The notes under the pieces were generated by a model that was not told where the DNA came from, searched no databases, and was given only the letters and a program-made list of their open reading frames with translations. A stretch of DNA of 64,000 bases from Taklimakanibacter sp050251035 (GTDB lineage: Bacteria > Pseudomonadota > Alphaproteobacteria > Rhizobiales > Aestuariivirgaceae): positions 62,001 to 126,000 of the forward strand of contig JBFWNN010000003.1 of NCBI GenBank assembly GCA_050251035.1. The letters run 5' to 3'. Each line of letters starts with the position of its first letter. Within the stretch, counting starts at the first letter, position 1. Shown here in pieces: positions 17,925-26,477 of this stretch. The position numbers and the translations under genes are program-made.

Positions 17925-18126
17925 GAGTGTCCTCCCCGTTTCGACGGCCACTCTATCGGGGCCGCCTATCGCGCAGAACGGTCAATCTTGCTCACGCGTC
18001 GGCAATGCGGAGCGGCGAAACCCGCCGCAGCTTGCGCTCCCTGCCGGACGCGGTGTATTGGCCATGGCAGTCAAGCTGAAGACCGTATCTCCCCGATCGC
18101 CGGCCAGGCTTCGTCAGGCTCAATCG

Positions 18127-18864
18127 ATGTCACGTGAAACCGCTGTCATGAACAAGAAGGTTCTTGCGCCGCGCACCATTGCCAAGCGGAGAAGCGGCCT
18201 GACCGACGGACGCATCTATGGCGAGATCTACTCGGCCATCGTCGATCACCAGCTGCGTCCGGCCACTGCGCTGCAGGAAGATGCTCTCGCAAAAGCGTTC
18301 GGGGTCAGCCGCACGGTCATCCGCAAGGTGCTGCACCGGCTGGCGCATGAGCGGCTGGTCGAGCTCTACCCCAATCGGGGGGCGTTTGTCGCAAAACCCT
18401 CGATCGAAGAGGCGCGGCAGGTGTTCGAGGCGAGGCGGGTCGCCGAGTGCTTCATCATCGAGAAGCTCGTCTTCACCATCGGCGACGATGACATCGCGAA
18501 ACTGACGGCGGTCGTGCAGGCCGAGGCGCAGGCGCAGGGCGACGGCAAGAAAAGCCAGCGCGTCCGGCTTTCCGGTGATTTTCACCGCGAGCTTGCGAGC
18601 CTCGTCGGCAATGTCGTGCTGCGCGACTTTGTCAACGAGCTGGTGTCGCGGACCTCGCTGATCATCGCCCTTTACGAGTCGCCCGGCGCCGTTCCCTGCT
18701 CCTACAACGAGCATGTCGAGATCATGGATGCGCTGAGGCGGCGCGACGGGAGGAAGGCGGCGCAGTACATGGAGCATCATTTGCGCCATGTGGAAGCGCA
18801 GCTCGACCTTGCCGATCAGCCGACCCGCGTCGACTTCACCTCGCTCTTCAAGCCGCTCGGCTAG
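18127..18864 (+). CDS. GntR-family (FCD type) transcriptional regulator
   Basis: A 245-residue regulator. The winged helix-turn-helix is about residues 28-90 ('LQEDALAKAFGVSRTVIRKV', wing 'NRGAFVAK'), followed by an all-helical FCD domain with 'DFHRELASLVGN'. It lies just upstream of, and in line with, the peptide-type ABC transporter and amidohydrolase genes, so it is the likely local regulator. Two matching palindromes in the following 384-bp gap (18906-18920 and 19189-19203) are candidate operators. ATG 18127 is preferred; ATG 18148 and ATG 18064 are in frame too. Confidence 0.85.
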   Translation: MSRETAVMNKKVLAPRTIAKRRSGLTDGRIYGEIYSAIVDHQLRPATALQEDALAKAFGVSRTVIRKVLHRLAHERLVELYPNRGAFVAKPSIEEARQVFEARRVAECFIIEKLVFTIGDDDIAKLTAVVQAEAQAQGDGKKSQRVRLSGDFHRELASLVGNVVLRDFVNELVSRTSLIIALYESPGAVPCSYNEHVEIMDALRRRDGRKAAQYMEHHLRHVEAQLDLADQPTRVDFTSLFKPLG

Positions 18865-18905
18865 ACCGGCGCCGTTCGGGGCCTGCGGTGATCCTCGAAA
18901 ACGAA

Positions 18906-18920
18906 GTTGTGTACACTTTG
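18906..18920. promoter_or_regulatory. Candidate GntR operator 1
   Basis: The sequence gttgtgtacactttg contains the perfect palindrome GTGTACAC (18909-18916). It shares the core GTTGTGTA(T)ACA with the second site at 19189. TTGTATACAA-like palindromes are usual targets of FCD-type GntR regulators. It lies just after the regulator's stop codon. Confidence 0.5.
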
Positions 18921-19010
18921 ACGTGTAGGCGACGGCCGCTCCGGTCAGTGTCGATCGCTGCTCTCTGCCGCCGTTCCGGCCCTACGAAATAGCGGACAGC
19001 AACGGATGGC

Positions 19011-19029
19011 TCGCCTGTCATACAGGCGA
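19011..19029. repeat. Short inverted repeat in the regulator-transporter gap
   Basis: Perfect 7-bp arms TCGCCTG/CAGGCGA flank a 5-base loop. An AT-rich tract (19030-19065, 'ttaaacatatgaaaaatc') follows. It could be a weak terminator for the regulator gene or part of the ABC-operon promoter. The 18865-19248 gap holds no credible gene; apart from this repeat and the two palindromes on either side I see nothing in it. Confidence 0.4.
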
Positions 19030-19188
19030 TTAAACATATGAAAAATCACATAAAAATCTGAAGGGTCAAAATAGCGCGCCGCCCCTGCCGGGACGAACCG
19101 CCCTTGGCGCCTGCGGCCCGGTCCAAGCGGCTGACAAAAGATCCGGGCGCAACTTCCAGCGGCATGGATAGGATACTCATTGACCTCG

Positions 19189-19203
19189 TTGTGTATACAT
19201 GAA
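19189..19203. promoter_or_regulatory. Candidate GntR operator 2
   Basis: The sequence ttgtgtatacatgaa holds the perfect palindrome TGTATACA (19192-19199). It sits about 50 bases upstream of the GTG start of the first transporter gene, where a repressor would block transcription. It repeats the core of the site at 18906-18920. Confidence 0.55.
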
Positions 19204-19248
19204 ACAAATGACCGGAGCGCCTTTCCACGCCCAAGGGGAGCAAGTTGG

Positions 19249-20244
19249 GTGAAAGACGACGCCGAAGCCATTCTTGCGGTCCGTAACCTCAAGACCGCCT
19301 TCGAGACCCCGGCAGGGATCGCCCGGGCGGTCGACGATGTCAGCTTCTCGGTTCATCCCCATGAAATCCTGGCGATCATCGGCGAGTCGGGATCCGGCAA
19401 GACCGTCACGGCCCTGTCGCTGATGAAGCTGGTCGCGACGCCGCCGGGCAGATATCTCGGCGGCACGATCGAGATCGGCGGCGTGAACCTGCTCGCGCTC
19501 GACGAACGCGCGCTGGAGGATGTGCGCGGCAAGATCATCGGCATGATCTTCCAGAATCCGCGGGCGTCGCTCGATCCGTCCTTCACCGCGGGGTCGCAGC
19601 TGATCGAGACGCTCAGGCGGCATGAGCCCGCACTCGGCCGGGATGCGGCGCAATCGGCGGCGCGCGCGGCTCTGGTGGAGGTGGGCTTCGGGGATCCGGA
19701 CCGGGTGATGGCGAGCTATCCGCATCAATTGAGCGGCGGCATGTGCCAGCGCGTGGGCCTCGCCATGGCGCTGGCCTGCCGGCCGCGGCTGCTCATCGCC
19801 GACGAGCCGACCACGGCGCTCGATGTCGGCGTCCAGGCCAAGATCCTGCTGCTCCTGAAGAACCGCAGCCGGGAGACGGGCCTGCCGATCATCATCATCA
19901 CCCACGACATGGGCGTGGTCCGCGCGGTGGCGAGCCGCGTGCTGGTGATGTATGGCGGCCATATCCAGGAATCGGGCGATGTCGACGACGTGCTGACGTC
20001 GCCCCTCCATCCCTATACCCAGGCTCTCATCCGCTCGATCCCGGACCCCGACGAGCCGCGGGAAACGCGAACCCATATAAGGGGCGAGCCGCCCAACCTG
20101 CTGGCGCCGCCCCCGGGCTGCCGTTTCGCGCCGCGCTGCGACAGCGCCTTTGCGCGCTGTCACGAAGAGCTGCCCGAACAGCACAACCCGGAGCCGGGGC
20201 GCTGCGTCCGCTGCCATCTCTACGATCCGGAGAGACGCCAATGA
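19249..20244 (+). CDS. Oligopeptide-type ABC transporter ATP-binding protein (DppD-like)
   Basis: A 331-residue ATPase with Walker A 'GESGSGKT' (45-52), signature 'LSGGM' (161-165) and Walker B 'LLIADE' (181-186). The C-terminal cysteine-containing tail typical of DppD/OppD is present ('GCRFAPRC'). The GTG at 19249 follows AGGGGAGCAA and gives the expected length; an ATG at 19180 lies within the promoter region. The stop overlaps the next gene's ATG. It is the first structural gene of a plus-strand operon importing a compound that is probably hydrolysed by the two amidohydrolases at the end. Confidence 0.9.
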   Translation: MKDDAEAILAVRNLKTAFETPAGIARAVDDVSFSVHPHEILAIIGESGSGKTVTALSLMKLVATPPGRYLGGTIEIGGVNLLALDERALEDVRGKIIGMIFQNPRASLDPSFTAGSQLIETLRRHEPALGRDAAQSAARAALVEVGFGDPDRVMASYPHQLSGGMCQRVGLAMALACRPRLLIADEPTTALDVGVQAKILLLLKNRSRETGLPIIIITHDMGVVRAVASRVLVMYGGHIQESGDVDDVLTSPLHPYTQALIRSIPDPDEPRETRTHIRGEPPNLLAPPPGCRFAPRCDSAFARCHEELPEQHNPEPGRCVRCHLYDPERRQ

Positions 20245-21245
20245 ACGCCGGCACGTTGATCGCGGCGCGTCACCTGTCCAAGACCTTCGTGGTCAGGCGC
20301 GGCGCCCTGTTCCGGCGCGCGGTTGCGAATACGAAGGCCGTCAACGACGTCAGCCTCGACATCAAGCGCGGCGAGATCCTCGGCTGTGTCGGCGGGTCGG
20401 GCTCCGGAAAGTCCACCTTGGGCCGCATGATCCTCCGCCTGATCGAGCCGGACAGCGGCGAGCTGCGCTATGACGGCACCGATCTGCGGGCGCTGTCGCC
20501 CGAAGAGATGCGGGGATTCCGCAAGCGGATGCAGATCGTGTTCCAGGACCCGCTGCAGTCGCTCAATCCCCGCCGGACCGTGGCGGAGAACATCGAGCGG
20601 CCGCTCTTGAATTTCGGCACGGCACGCGCGGCCGCCGGCCGGCGGGTCGAGGAGTTGCTGGATCTCGTCGGCCTCGATCCAAGCCAGTCCTATCGCTATC
20701 CGCACGAATTCAGCGGCGGGCAGTGCCAGCGCGTCGCGATCGCGCGCGCTCTGGCGCTCGAGCCGGAATTCCTGTTCCTCGACGAGCCCGTATCCGCGCT
20801 CGACGTCTCTATCCAGGCCCAGATCCTCAACCTGCTGGCCGATCTCCGGAAAAAGCTCGGGCTGACCTTCCTGTTCGTCTCGCACGACCTGAAGATCGTC
20901 AAGCAGTTCTGCGACCGCACCATCGTGATGTATCGCGGCAACCTGCTGGAGAGCGGCGCCAGCGATGCGCTGTATCGCGAGCCCAAGCACCCTTTCACGC
21001 GCGATTTCCTGCGCACCGTATTGCATGTCCATGGCGACGGCAGCTGGGAACAGGCGGCGGAGCGCGCGGAAGACTTGGAAGGGCTCGCCGCGCCGTCGGG
21101 CGCCTGCTGCGCCTATGCCGGCAATTGCGCGGACTGCTTCGACGACTGCCGCCAGTCGCCACCGCCGCTCTTCGACATCGGGGCCGGGCGCGACGTCGCC
21201 TGCTTCCTGTATCGAGGGCAAACGGCGGAGCCGCGGAGGCCATGA
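20241..21245 (+). CDS. Oligopeptide-type ABC transporter ATP-binding protein (DppF-like)
   Basis: A 334-residue partner ATPase with Walker A 'GGSGSGKS' (51-58), signature 'FSGGQCQRV' and Walker B 'FLFLDEP'. Its C-terminal tail is unusually cysteine-rich ('GACCAYAGNCADCFDDC'), a denser version of the short Cys motif in this family. The 4-base overlap with the upstream ATPase gene shows coupling. It forms the heterodimeric ATPase with that protein. Confidence 0.9.
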   Translation: MNAGTLIAARHLSKTFVVRRGALFRRAVANTKAVNDVSLDIKRGEILGCVGGSGSGKSTLGRMILRLIEPDSGELRYDGTDLRALSPEEMRGFRKRMQIVFQDPLQSLNPRRTVAENIERPLLNFGTARAAAGRRVEELLDLVGLDPSQSYRYPHEFSGGQCQRVAIARALALEPEFLFLDEPVSALDVSIQAQILNLLADLRKKLGLTFLFVSHDLKIVKQFCDRTIVMYRGNLLESGASDALYREPKHPFTRDFLRTVLHVHGDGSWEQAAERAEDLEGLAAPSGACCAYAGNCADCFDDCRQSPPPLFDIGAGRDVACFLYRGQTAEPRRP

Positions 21246-21289
21246 CCGACAACCAGAAGAAGACACATAACCAGCAAAGGAGAGGAAAC

Positions 21290-22927
21290 ATGACACAAGA
21301 CCTGCACCGGAAGCCGCCCTCGGCCCGTCTCAGACTGAGCCGCAGGCTGGCGAGCCTCGCATTCGCTCTCGCCGCGGGCGCGGCGACATTCGCCGGCGCC
21401 ATCCCCGCTTTCGCGGCCGGCAACAACATCGTGTTCGCGGTCGAGTCCGACTTCAGCCGTCTCGATCCGCACGCGTCGCGCACCTGGAACACGTTCAAGG
21501 TCATCCGCCACATCTTCGAGACCTTCGTGGAGGAGGACCTGACCAAAGGCGGCAGCGCCACGCCCGAGATCGTGCCGGCGCTCGCCGAGAGCTGGGACGT
21601 CTCCCCGGACGGCAAGACCTACACCTTCCATCTGCGCAAGAACGTCACCTTCCACGACGGCACGCCGTGGAACGCGGAAGCCGCGAAGTTCAACATGGAC
21701 CGCATGACCAACAAGGACTTCGAGTTCTTCCAGCCGCTGTCGCCTGGTCTCATGGGCTGGATGTGGCAAGATCTCGACGGCTACGAGGTCGTCGACGAGT
21801 TCACCTTCAAGATCAACCTCAAGCAGGCCAATGCCGAGTTCCTGCGCCGCATGGCGGCGGGCGGCTCCGGCTCGCCGCGCATGGTCAGCCCGGCCGCGGT
21901 CAAGGCCAGCGGCAACGACAAGTTCGAGCAGAATCCGGTCGGAACCGGGCCGTTCAAATTCGCCGAGCGCGTCGTCGGCGAGAAGCTGGCGATCGTGCGC
22001 AACGACAATTACTGGAACGATGCGCGCAAGCCGAAGGCGGATCAGATCGTGCTGCGCGGCATTCCGGAGGTGGCCACGCGCGAGCTGGCGTTGATGAGCG
22101 GCGAGGTGGATGTCATCGGCACGCCGTCGCCCGATTCGCTCGAGGTCCTGAAGCAGCAGGGCATGCAGATCATCACCGGCGAGAGCCCGATGTTCTATGT
22201 CATGTGGGTCAACCTCAAGGACAAGCATTTCAAGGACGTCAAGGTGCGCAAGGCGATGTGCATGGCTATCAACCGCGACGAGATGGCGAAGCATCAGCGC
22301 AAGGGTCTGGCAAAGCCCGCTTATGGCGTGCTGAACTTCGGCGGGCCCGGCTTCGACCCCAATTACAAGGACTGCCAATACGATCCGGAAGGCGCCAAGA
22401 AGCTGCTGGCGGAAGCGGGCTATCCCGACGGCTTCTCGACGCGGCTGGACTGGACCTTCGGCGCGGGTTCCGACGTCAACACCAAGGGCGATGCGGAATG
22501 GCTGCAGCGCGATTTCGAGAAGGTCGGCATCAAGGCGTCGATCGAGATGTTCGACAACAACACCTTCTGGGACATGATGTCGAAGGGCATGCGCGAAGGC
22601 ACGGGCCTCACCTCGGCGTCATGGGGCGAGAGCACCTTCGCCTGGCTCGACCAGGTCGTGACCAAGGGCGCGCTGCCTCCGAGCTGCTGCAACTCGGGCT
22701 ATTACGACAACCCCAAGGTCGACCAGCTCCTTTCGGAGGCCAGGGCCTCGGCGACGCAGGCCGACATGGACGCCAAGCTGCATGAGGTGCGCGACATCAT
22801 CGCCAACGACATGGCCTTCACCTCCTACTACACGGCGATGTCGGTCTATGCGGCGCGTCCCGAGGTCAAGGGCTTCGTGCTGGCGCCCCAGCACTGGTTC
22901 GACCTGACCGGCATCACCAAGCAGTAA
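21290..22927 (+). CDS. ABC transporter substrate-binding protein, family 5 (DppA/OppA type)
   Basis: A 545-residue periplasmic binding protein with a long signal peptide (basic to residue 19, hydrophobic to about 42, cleavage near 'AFA'). The mature protein shows the SBP_bac_5 landmarks 'ALAESWDVSPDGKTYTFHLR', 'NPVGTGPFKF' and 'VRKAMCMAINRDEM'. AGGAGAGGAAAC precedes the ATG. Family 5 proteins bind peptides but also nickel, heme, glycosides and opines. The ligand here is probably the substrate of the downstream amidohydrolases. A strong hairpin follows the stop. Confidence 0.9.
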   Translation: MTQDLHRKPPSARLRLSRRLASLAFALAAGAATFAGAIPAFAAGNNIVFAVESDFSRLDPHASRTWNTFKVIRHIFETFVEEDLTKGGSATPEIVPALAESWDVSPDGKTYTFHLRKNVTFHDGTPWNAEAAKFNMDRMTNKDFEFFQPLSPGLMGWMWQDLDGYEVVDEFTFKINLKQANAEFLRRMAAGGSGSPRMVSPAAVKASGNDKFEQNPVGTGPFKFAERVVGEKLAIVRNDNYWNDARKPKADQIVLRGIPEVATRELALMSGEVDVIGTPSPDSLEVLKQQGMQIITGESPMFYVMWVNLKDKHFKDVKVRKAMCMAINRDEMAKHQRKGLAKPAYGVLNFGGPGFDPNYKDCQYDPEGAKKLLAEAGYPDGFSTRLDWTFGAGSDVNTKGDAEWLQRDFEKVGIKASIEMFDNNTFWDMMSKGMREGTGLTSASWGESTFAWLDQVVTKGALPPSCCNSGYYDNPKVDQLLSEARASATQADMDAKLHEVRDIIANDMAFTSYYTAMSVYAARPEVKGFVLAPQHWFDLTGITKQ

Positions 22928-22938
22928 CCGTCCGCAAA

Positions 22939-22965
22939 GTGCCGGGCCTCCTCGAGGCCCGGCAC
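22939..22965. repeat. Strong hairpin after the binding-protein gene
   Basis: Perfect 11-bp arms GTGCCGGGCCT/AGGCCCGGCAC surround a CCTCG loop, 11 bases after the binding-protein stop and before the permease ribosome-binding site. No T-run follows, so it is not a full intrinsic terminator. Such hairpins after binding-protein genes commonly protect the upstream mRNA or partly reduce read-through, giving more binding protein than permease. Confidence 0.75.
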
Positions 22966-22989
22966 GCTCCGCAACGGAGGCCGCTCTTC

Positions 22990-23940
22990 GTGTCAGTGCT
23001 CAGCTTCATCGGCGCCCGACTTCTCTATGCCATCCCGGTGCTCATCGGCGTGACCGTGATCGTGTTCCTGTCGCTGCAGCTGGTGCCGGGCGACATCGCC
23101 CTGACCCTGCTTGGGCGCATGGCCAGCGAGGCGGATCTCGAGGCGCTGCGCGAGAGGCTCGGCCTCAACCAGCCGCTGATCGTGCAATATGCGCGCTGGG
23201 TGTTCAACCTGCTCCAGGGCGATATCGGCAACTCGGTGTCCCAGCAGCTGCCCGTCATGCACATCCTCGGGCCGAAGATCGTCAATTCGCTGATCCTGAT
23301 GACCGGCAGCCTGGCGCTGGTGCTGGTCGTGGGCTTTATCCTCAGCGTGCTGTCGTCATCGCGCTTCCGCAGCACCACCGACCGCGCCATCGTCGGCCTT
23401 ACGCTGGTGCTGGCCAGCCTGCCGGTCTTCTGGCTGGGCATCGTGCTGCTCTATTTCTTCGGCTTCAAATGGAAGCTGTTCCCGATCTCCGGCATGTACA
23501 ACACCATCGATCCCGGCGGGATCGGACAGCTGCTGCACCACATGGTGCTGCCGGCGATCACGACGGCGGCATCGTCGATCGCGGTGGTCACACGCGTCAC
23601 CCGCTCGCGCATGATCGACGTGCTCGGCCAGCCTTATATATTGGCGGCGCGCGCCCGCGGCCTGACCCGCAACCAGGTGGTGATGCATCACGCGGTGCGC
23701 AACACGCTGCCGACCTTCGCCAATATCGGCGGTCTGCAGATCGGCTATCTGTTCGGCGGCGTGATCTTCTCGGAGATCATCTTCAACTGGCCGGGCGTGG
23801 GCCTGCTCCTGTTCGACGCGATCCTGCAGCGCGATGTCCCCGTCATCCAGGGCTGCGTGCTCGCCGTGGCGGTCGTATTCGTCCTGGGCAACATGATCTC
23901 CGACGTCGTCGTGCATTTGCTCGACCCGAAGCGGCAGTGA
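22990..23940 (+). CDS. Oligopeptide-type ABC transporter permease (DppB-like)
   Basis: A 316-residue permease with six hydrophobic segments. It has the family's N-terminal pattern 'RLLYAIPVLIGVTVIVFLSL' and a large periplasmic loop with 'LGLNQPLIVQYARWV', and ends 'DPKRQ'. The conserved cytoplasmic loop is 'AARARGLTRNQVVMHHAVRN'. GTG 22990 has GGAGG 9 bases upstream; the ATG-like frame extension to 22939 would run through the hairpin. It pairs with the DppC-like permease that follows. Confidence 0.9.
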   Translation: MSVLSFIGARLLYAIPVLIGVTVIVFLSLQLVPGDIALTLLGRMASEADLEALRERLGLNQPLIVQYARWVFNLLQGDIGNSVSQQLPVMHILGPKIVNSLILMTGSLALVLVVGFILSVLSSSRFRSTTDRAIVGLTLVLASLPVFWLGIVLLYFFGFKWKLFPISGMYNTIDPGGIGQLLHHMVLPAITTAASSIAVVTRVTRSRMIDVLGQPYILAARARGLTRNQVVMHHAVRNTLPTFANIGGLQIGYLFGGVIFSEIIFNWPGVGLLLFDAILQRDVPVIQGCVLAVAVVFVLGNMISDVVVHLLDPKRQ

Positions 23941-23947
23941 GGTCGCG

Positions 23948-24901
23948 ATGCGCAAGGCTTCAGCTCTCGATCCGAATGCGGCGCCGAACCGGCCGGCCGG
24001 GCCCGCCCGCAGATCGAACCTCTATTTCGTCTGGCGCGGCGTCCTGGGCGACCCGGTGGCGCGTGTCGCGGCCTTCATCATCCTGCTCCTGGTCCTGATC
24101 GCGATCCTGGCGCCGTGGCTGGCGCCCTATCCGCCCAACGAGGCGTTCTCGGACCTGCGGCTGAAGGGACCTGGCACCGACGGCCATCTCCTCGGGCTCG
24201 ACCACCAAGGCCGCGATATTCTCTCGCGCCTGATGCATGGCGCCCGCCTCACCCTCGTTTCGGGCGTGGTGCCGGTCCTTCTCGGGGCGGCGATATCCAT
24301 TCCGCTCGGCTTGATCGGCGCCTGGTATCCGCGGCTCGGCGAAGTCGTCATGCGGCTGATGGACATCCTGTTTGCGTTCCCCATGGCGCTGCTCGCCATC
24401 ATGCTGGCGGCGCTGATGGGGCCGGGTCTCGGAAACATGATGATCGCGCTGGTGGTGACGCTCATTCCCTACAACACGCGCGTCGTCTATGCGGCGGCCA
24501 GCCAGGAGCGCGAGCTGGCCTATATCGAGGCGGCGCGCGCCATGGCCACGCCCGATCTGAAGATTCTGTTCGTGGAGATGCTGCCGAACGTGGTCGCGGC
24601 ATCCGTGGTCTACAGTTGCACCATCATCGGCGCCGTGGTGATCACCGCGGCCGGCCTGAGCTTCCTGGGGCTCGGCGTGCAGCCGCCGGTCGCCGAATGG
24701 GGCATCATGACCAGCGAGGGCCGCAGCTACATATTCGTCGCCCCGCATATCGCCGCCCTCTCGGGCCTCGCGATCACCGTCCTGGTCATGGCCTTCAATC
24801 TTCTGGGCGACTCGCTGCGCGACTCGCTCGACCCGAAGACGCGACTTCAACTGGTCAAACACCGCGCGCAGCCGGAGACGGCCGCCAAAAGCAAGGGATA
24901 A
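23948..24901 (+). CDS. Oligopeptide-type ABC transporter permease (DppC-like)
   Basis: A 317-residue permease. A cytoplasmic N-tail is followed by the first membrane segment ('VAAFIILLLVLIAILAPWLA') and the typical 'LLGLDHQGRDILSRLMHGAR' stretch. The conserved loop is 'IEAARAMATPDLKILFVEML'. The C-terminus ends in a hydrophilic tail. It starts 7 bases after the DppB-like stop and is followed after 4 bases by the first amidohydrolase, so all belong to one transcript. Confidence 0.9.
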   Translation: MRKASALDPNAAPNRPAGPARRSNLYFVWRGVLGDPVARVAAFIILLLVLIAILAPWLAPYPPNEAFSDLRLKGPGTDGHLLGLDHQGRDILSRLMHGARLTLVSGVVPVLLGAAISIPLGLIGAWYPRLGEVVMRLMDILFAFPMALLAIMLAALMGPGLGNMMIALVVTLIPYNTRVVYAAASQERELAYIEAARAMATPDLKILFVEMLPNVVAASVVYSCTIIGAVVITAAGLSFLGLGVQPPVAEWGIMTSEGRSYIFVAPHIAALSGLAITVLVMAFNLLGDSLRDSLDPKTRLQLVKHRAQPETAAKSKG

Positions 24902-24905
24902 CGCC

Positions 24906-26417
24906 GTGCTCACCGTGATCAAGAACGCCCGCATCCTGACCCTCGATGCGAAGGACGGCGAACATGCCGCGGCCGACATCGTCATTCGCGGCGACGAGAT
25001 CGTAGCCGTCGGCCCGGGGCGCGCGGAGGGGATCGACGGCGCGAAGGTCATCGAGGCGAGTGGCTTGCTCGCCATGCCGGGGCTGATCAACGGCCATTTC
25101 CACTCACCCGGCAACTTCATGAAGGGCGCGCTGGCGAACTGGCCGCTCGAGCTCTTCATGCTCTACGAGGTGCCGCCGCTCATGGACAAGGTGGTGTCGC
25201 CGCGCTTTGCTTATGTGCGCACCATGCTCGGCGCCATCGAAATGCTCAAGCAGGGTGTCACCGCGGTGCATGACGACTGCTTCTTCGTGCCGGTGGTGAC
25301 CGACGATGAAGTCGACAGCGTGATGCAGGCCTATCAGGACTCCGGCCTGCGCGCCACGGTGACGCTCGACCAGCCCAATGTCACGGAATACAGCAAATAC
25401 CCCTTCCTGAAGGAGCTGCTGCCGCCGCATCTGGTGGCGTCGATGGATGCGGTGCCGTTGATGAGCGACGGCGAGCTGCTCCGCCATTACGAGCGCCTCC
25501 TCAGCCGCTGGCATGGGCGCGGCGAAGGCCGGCTGCGCGCCGCCGTATCCTGCTCGGCGCCGCAGCGCGTCACGCCGACTTATTTCCAGGCGCTCGGGCG
25601 CATCGCCCGGGAACGGGACATCCCGTTCAACATGCATATTCTCGAGACCAGGCTGCAGCGGGTCCTCGGCCAGGAGAAATACGGCAAGTCCCTGGTCCGC
25701 TATGCGCATGACATGGGGGTGCTGAACGAGCAGGCCATGGTCATCCACGCCATCTGGATCGACGAGGACGATATCCGCCTGCTGGCCGATTCGGGCTGCT
25801 CGATAGCGCACAACCCGGCCTCCAACCTGAAGGTCGGCAGCGGCATCATGCCCTACCGGCGGCTGCGCCGCGCCGGCGTGAATATCTGCATCGGCAATGA
25901 CGAGGCGTCCACCGACGACGGCGTCAATCTGTGGACGGTCGGCAAGATCGCCGGCCTGGTGCACAATGTCGGCGGCCCGGACTATGATGAATGGGTGCAG
26001 CCGGTCGAAATCCTGAACGCGCTGACCTCGGGCGGGTCGGCGGCGATGCGTCTGCCGCGGCCCGCCGGGCGCATTGCCGAGGGCCACGCCGCCGACGTCA
26101 TCCTCCTGGACCTCAATGCGCTGGCCTTCACCCCGCTCAACGACCTGCGCCGGCAGCTGGTCTATTGCGAGAGCGGCTCCTCGGTGGTGACGACGATCGT
26201 GGCGGGCGAGGTCGTCATGGAGAACCGGAAGCTGCTGACCGTCGACGAGGAAGCGCTCAAGGCGGAAGCGCGCGCGCTCGCCGGCGAATTCGCCCAATAC
26301 ATGGCCCGCTGCAAGTCGGCGGCAGACGAGCTCAAGCCCTATTACCATCAGATGTATCTGAAATCGCTGGAGACCCCGGTCCCCATGCATCGCTGGGCGG
26401 GGCCCATGGATCCTTGA
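24906..26417 (+). CDS. Amidohydrolase-superfamily enzyme (deaminase/chlorohydrolase type)
   Basis: A 503-residue metal-dependent hydrolase with all expected ligands: His64 and His66 ('NGHFHSPG'), His244 and Glu247 ('NMHILET'), His281 ('VIHAIW') and Asp332 ('GNDEASTDD'). This Glu-containing pattern is the subgroup of guanine/cytosine-type deaminases and s-triazine hydrolases, which act on C-N or C-Cl bonds of N-heterocycles. The start is a GTG with AGGGATAA nearby. Co-transcription with a peptide-type importer suggests the imported compound is an N-heterocycle or cyclic amide. The exact substrate is unknown. Confidence 0.87.
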   Translation: MLTVIKNARILTLDAKDGEHAAADIVIRGDEIVAVGPGRAEGIDGAKVIEASGLLAMPGLINGHFHSPGNFMKGALANWPLELFMLYEVPPLMDKVVSPRFAYVRTMLGAIEMLKQGVTAVHDDCFFVPVVTDDEVDSVMQAYQDSGLRATVTLDQPNVTEYSKYPFLKELLPPHLVASMDAVPLMSDGELLRHYERLLSRWHGRGEGRLRAAVSCSAPQRVTPTYFQALGRIARERDIPFNMHILETRLQRVLGQEKYGKSLVRYAHDMGVLNEQAMVIHAIWIDEDDIRLLADSGCSIAHNPASNLKVGSGIMPYRRLRRAGVNICIGNDEASTDDGVNLWTVGKIAGLVHNVGGPDYDEWVQPVEILNALTSGGSAAMRLPRPAGRIAEGHAADVILLDLNALAFTPLNDLRRQLVYCESGSSVVTTIVAGEVVMENRKLLTVDEEALKAEARALAGEFAQYMARCKSAADELKPYYHQMYLKSLETPVPMHRWAGPMDP

Positions 26418-26477
26418 TGCGGACGGGTGACGGCGGCTTCTCCTGACACACCGGAAAATCTCTAGACTGGGGACAAT

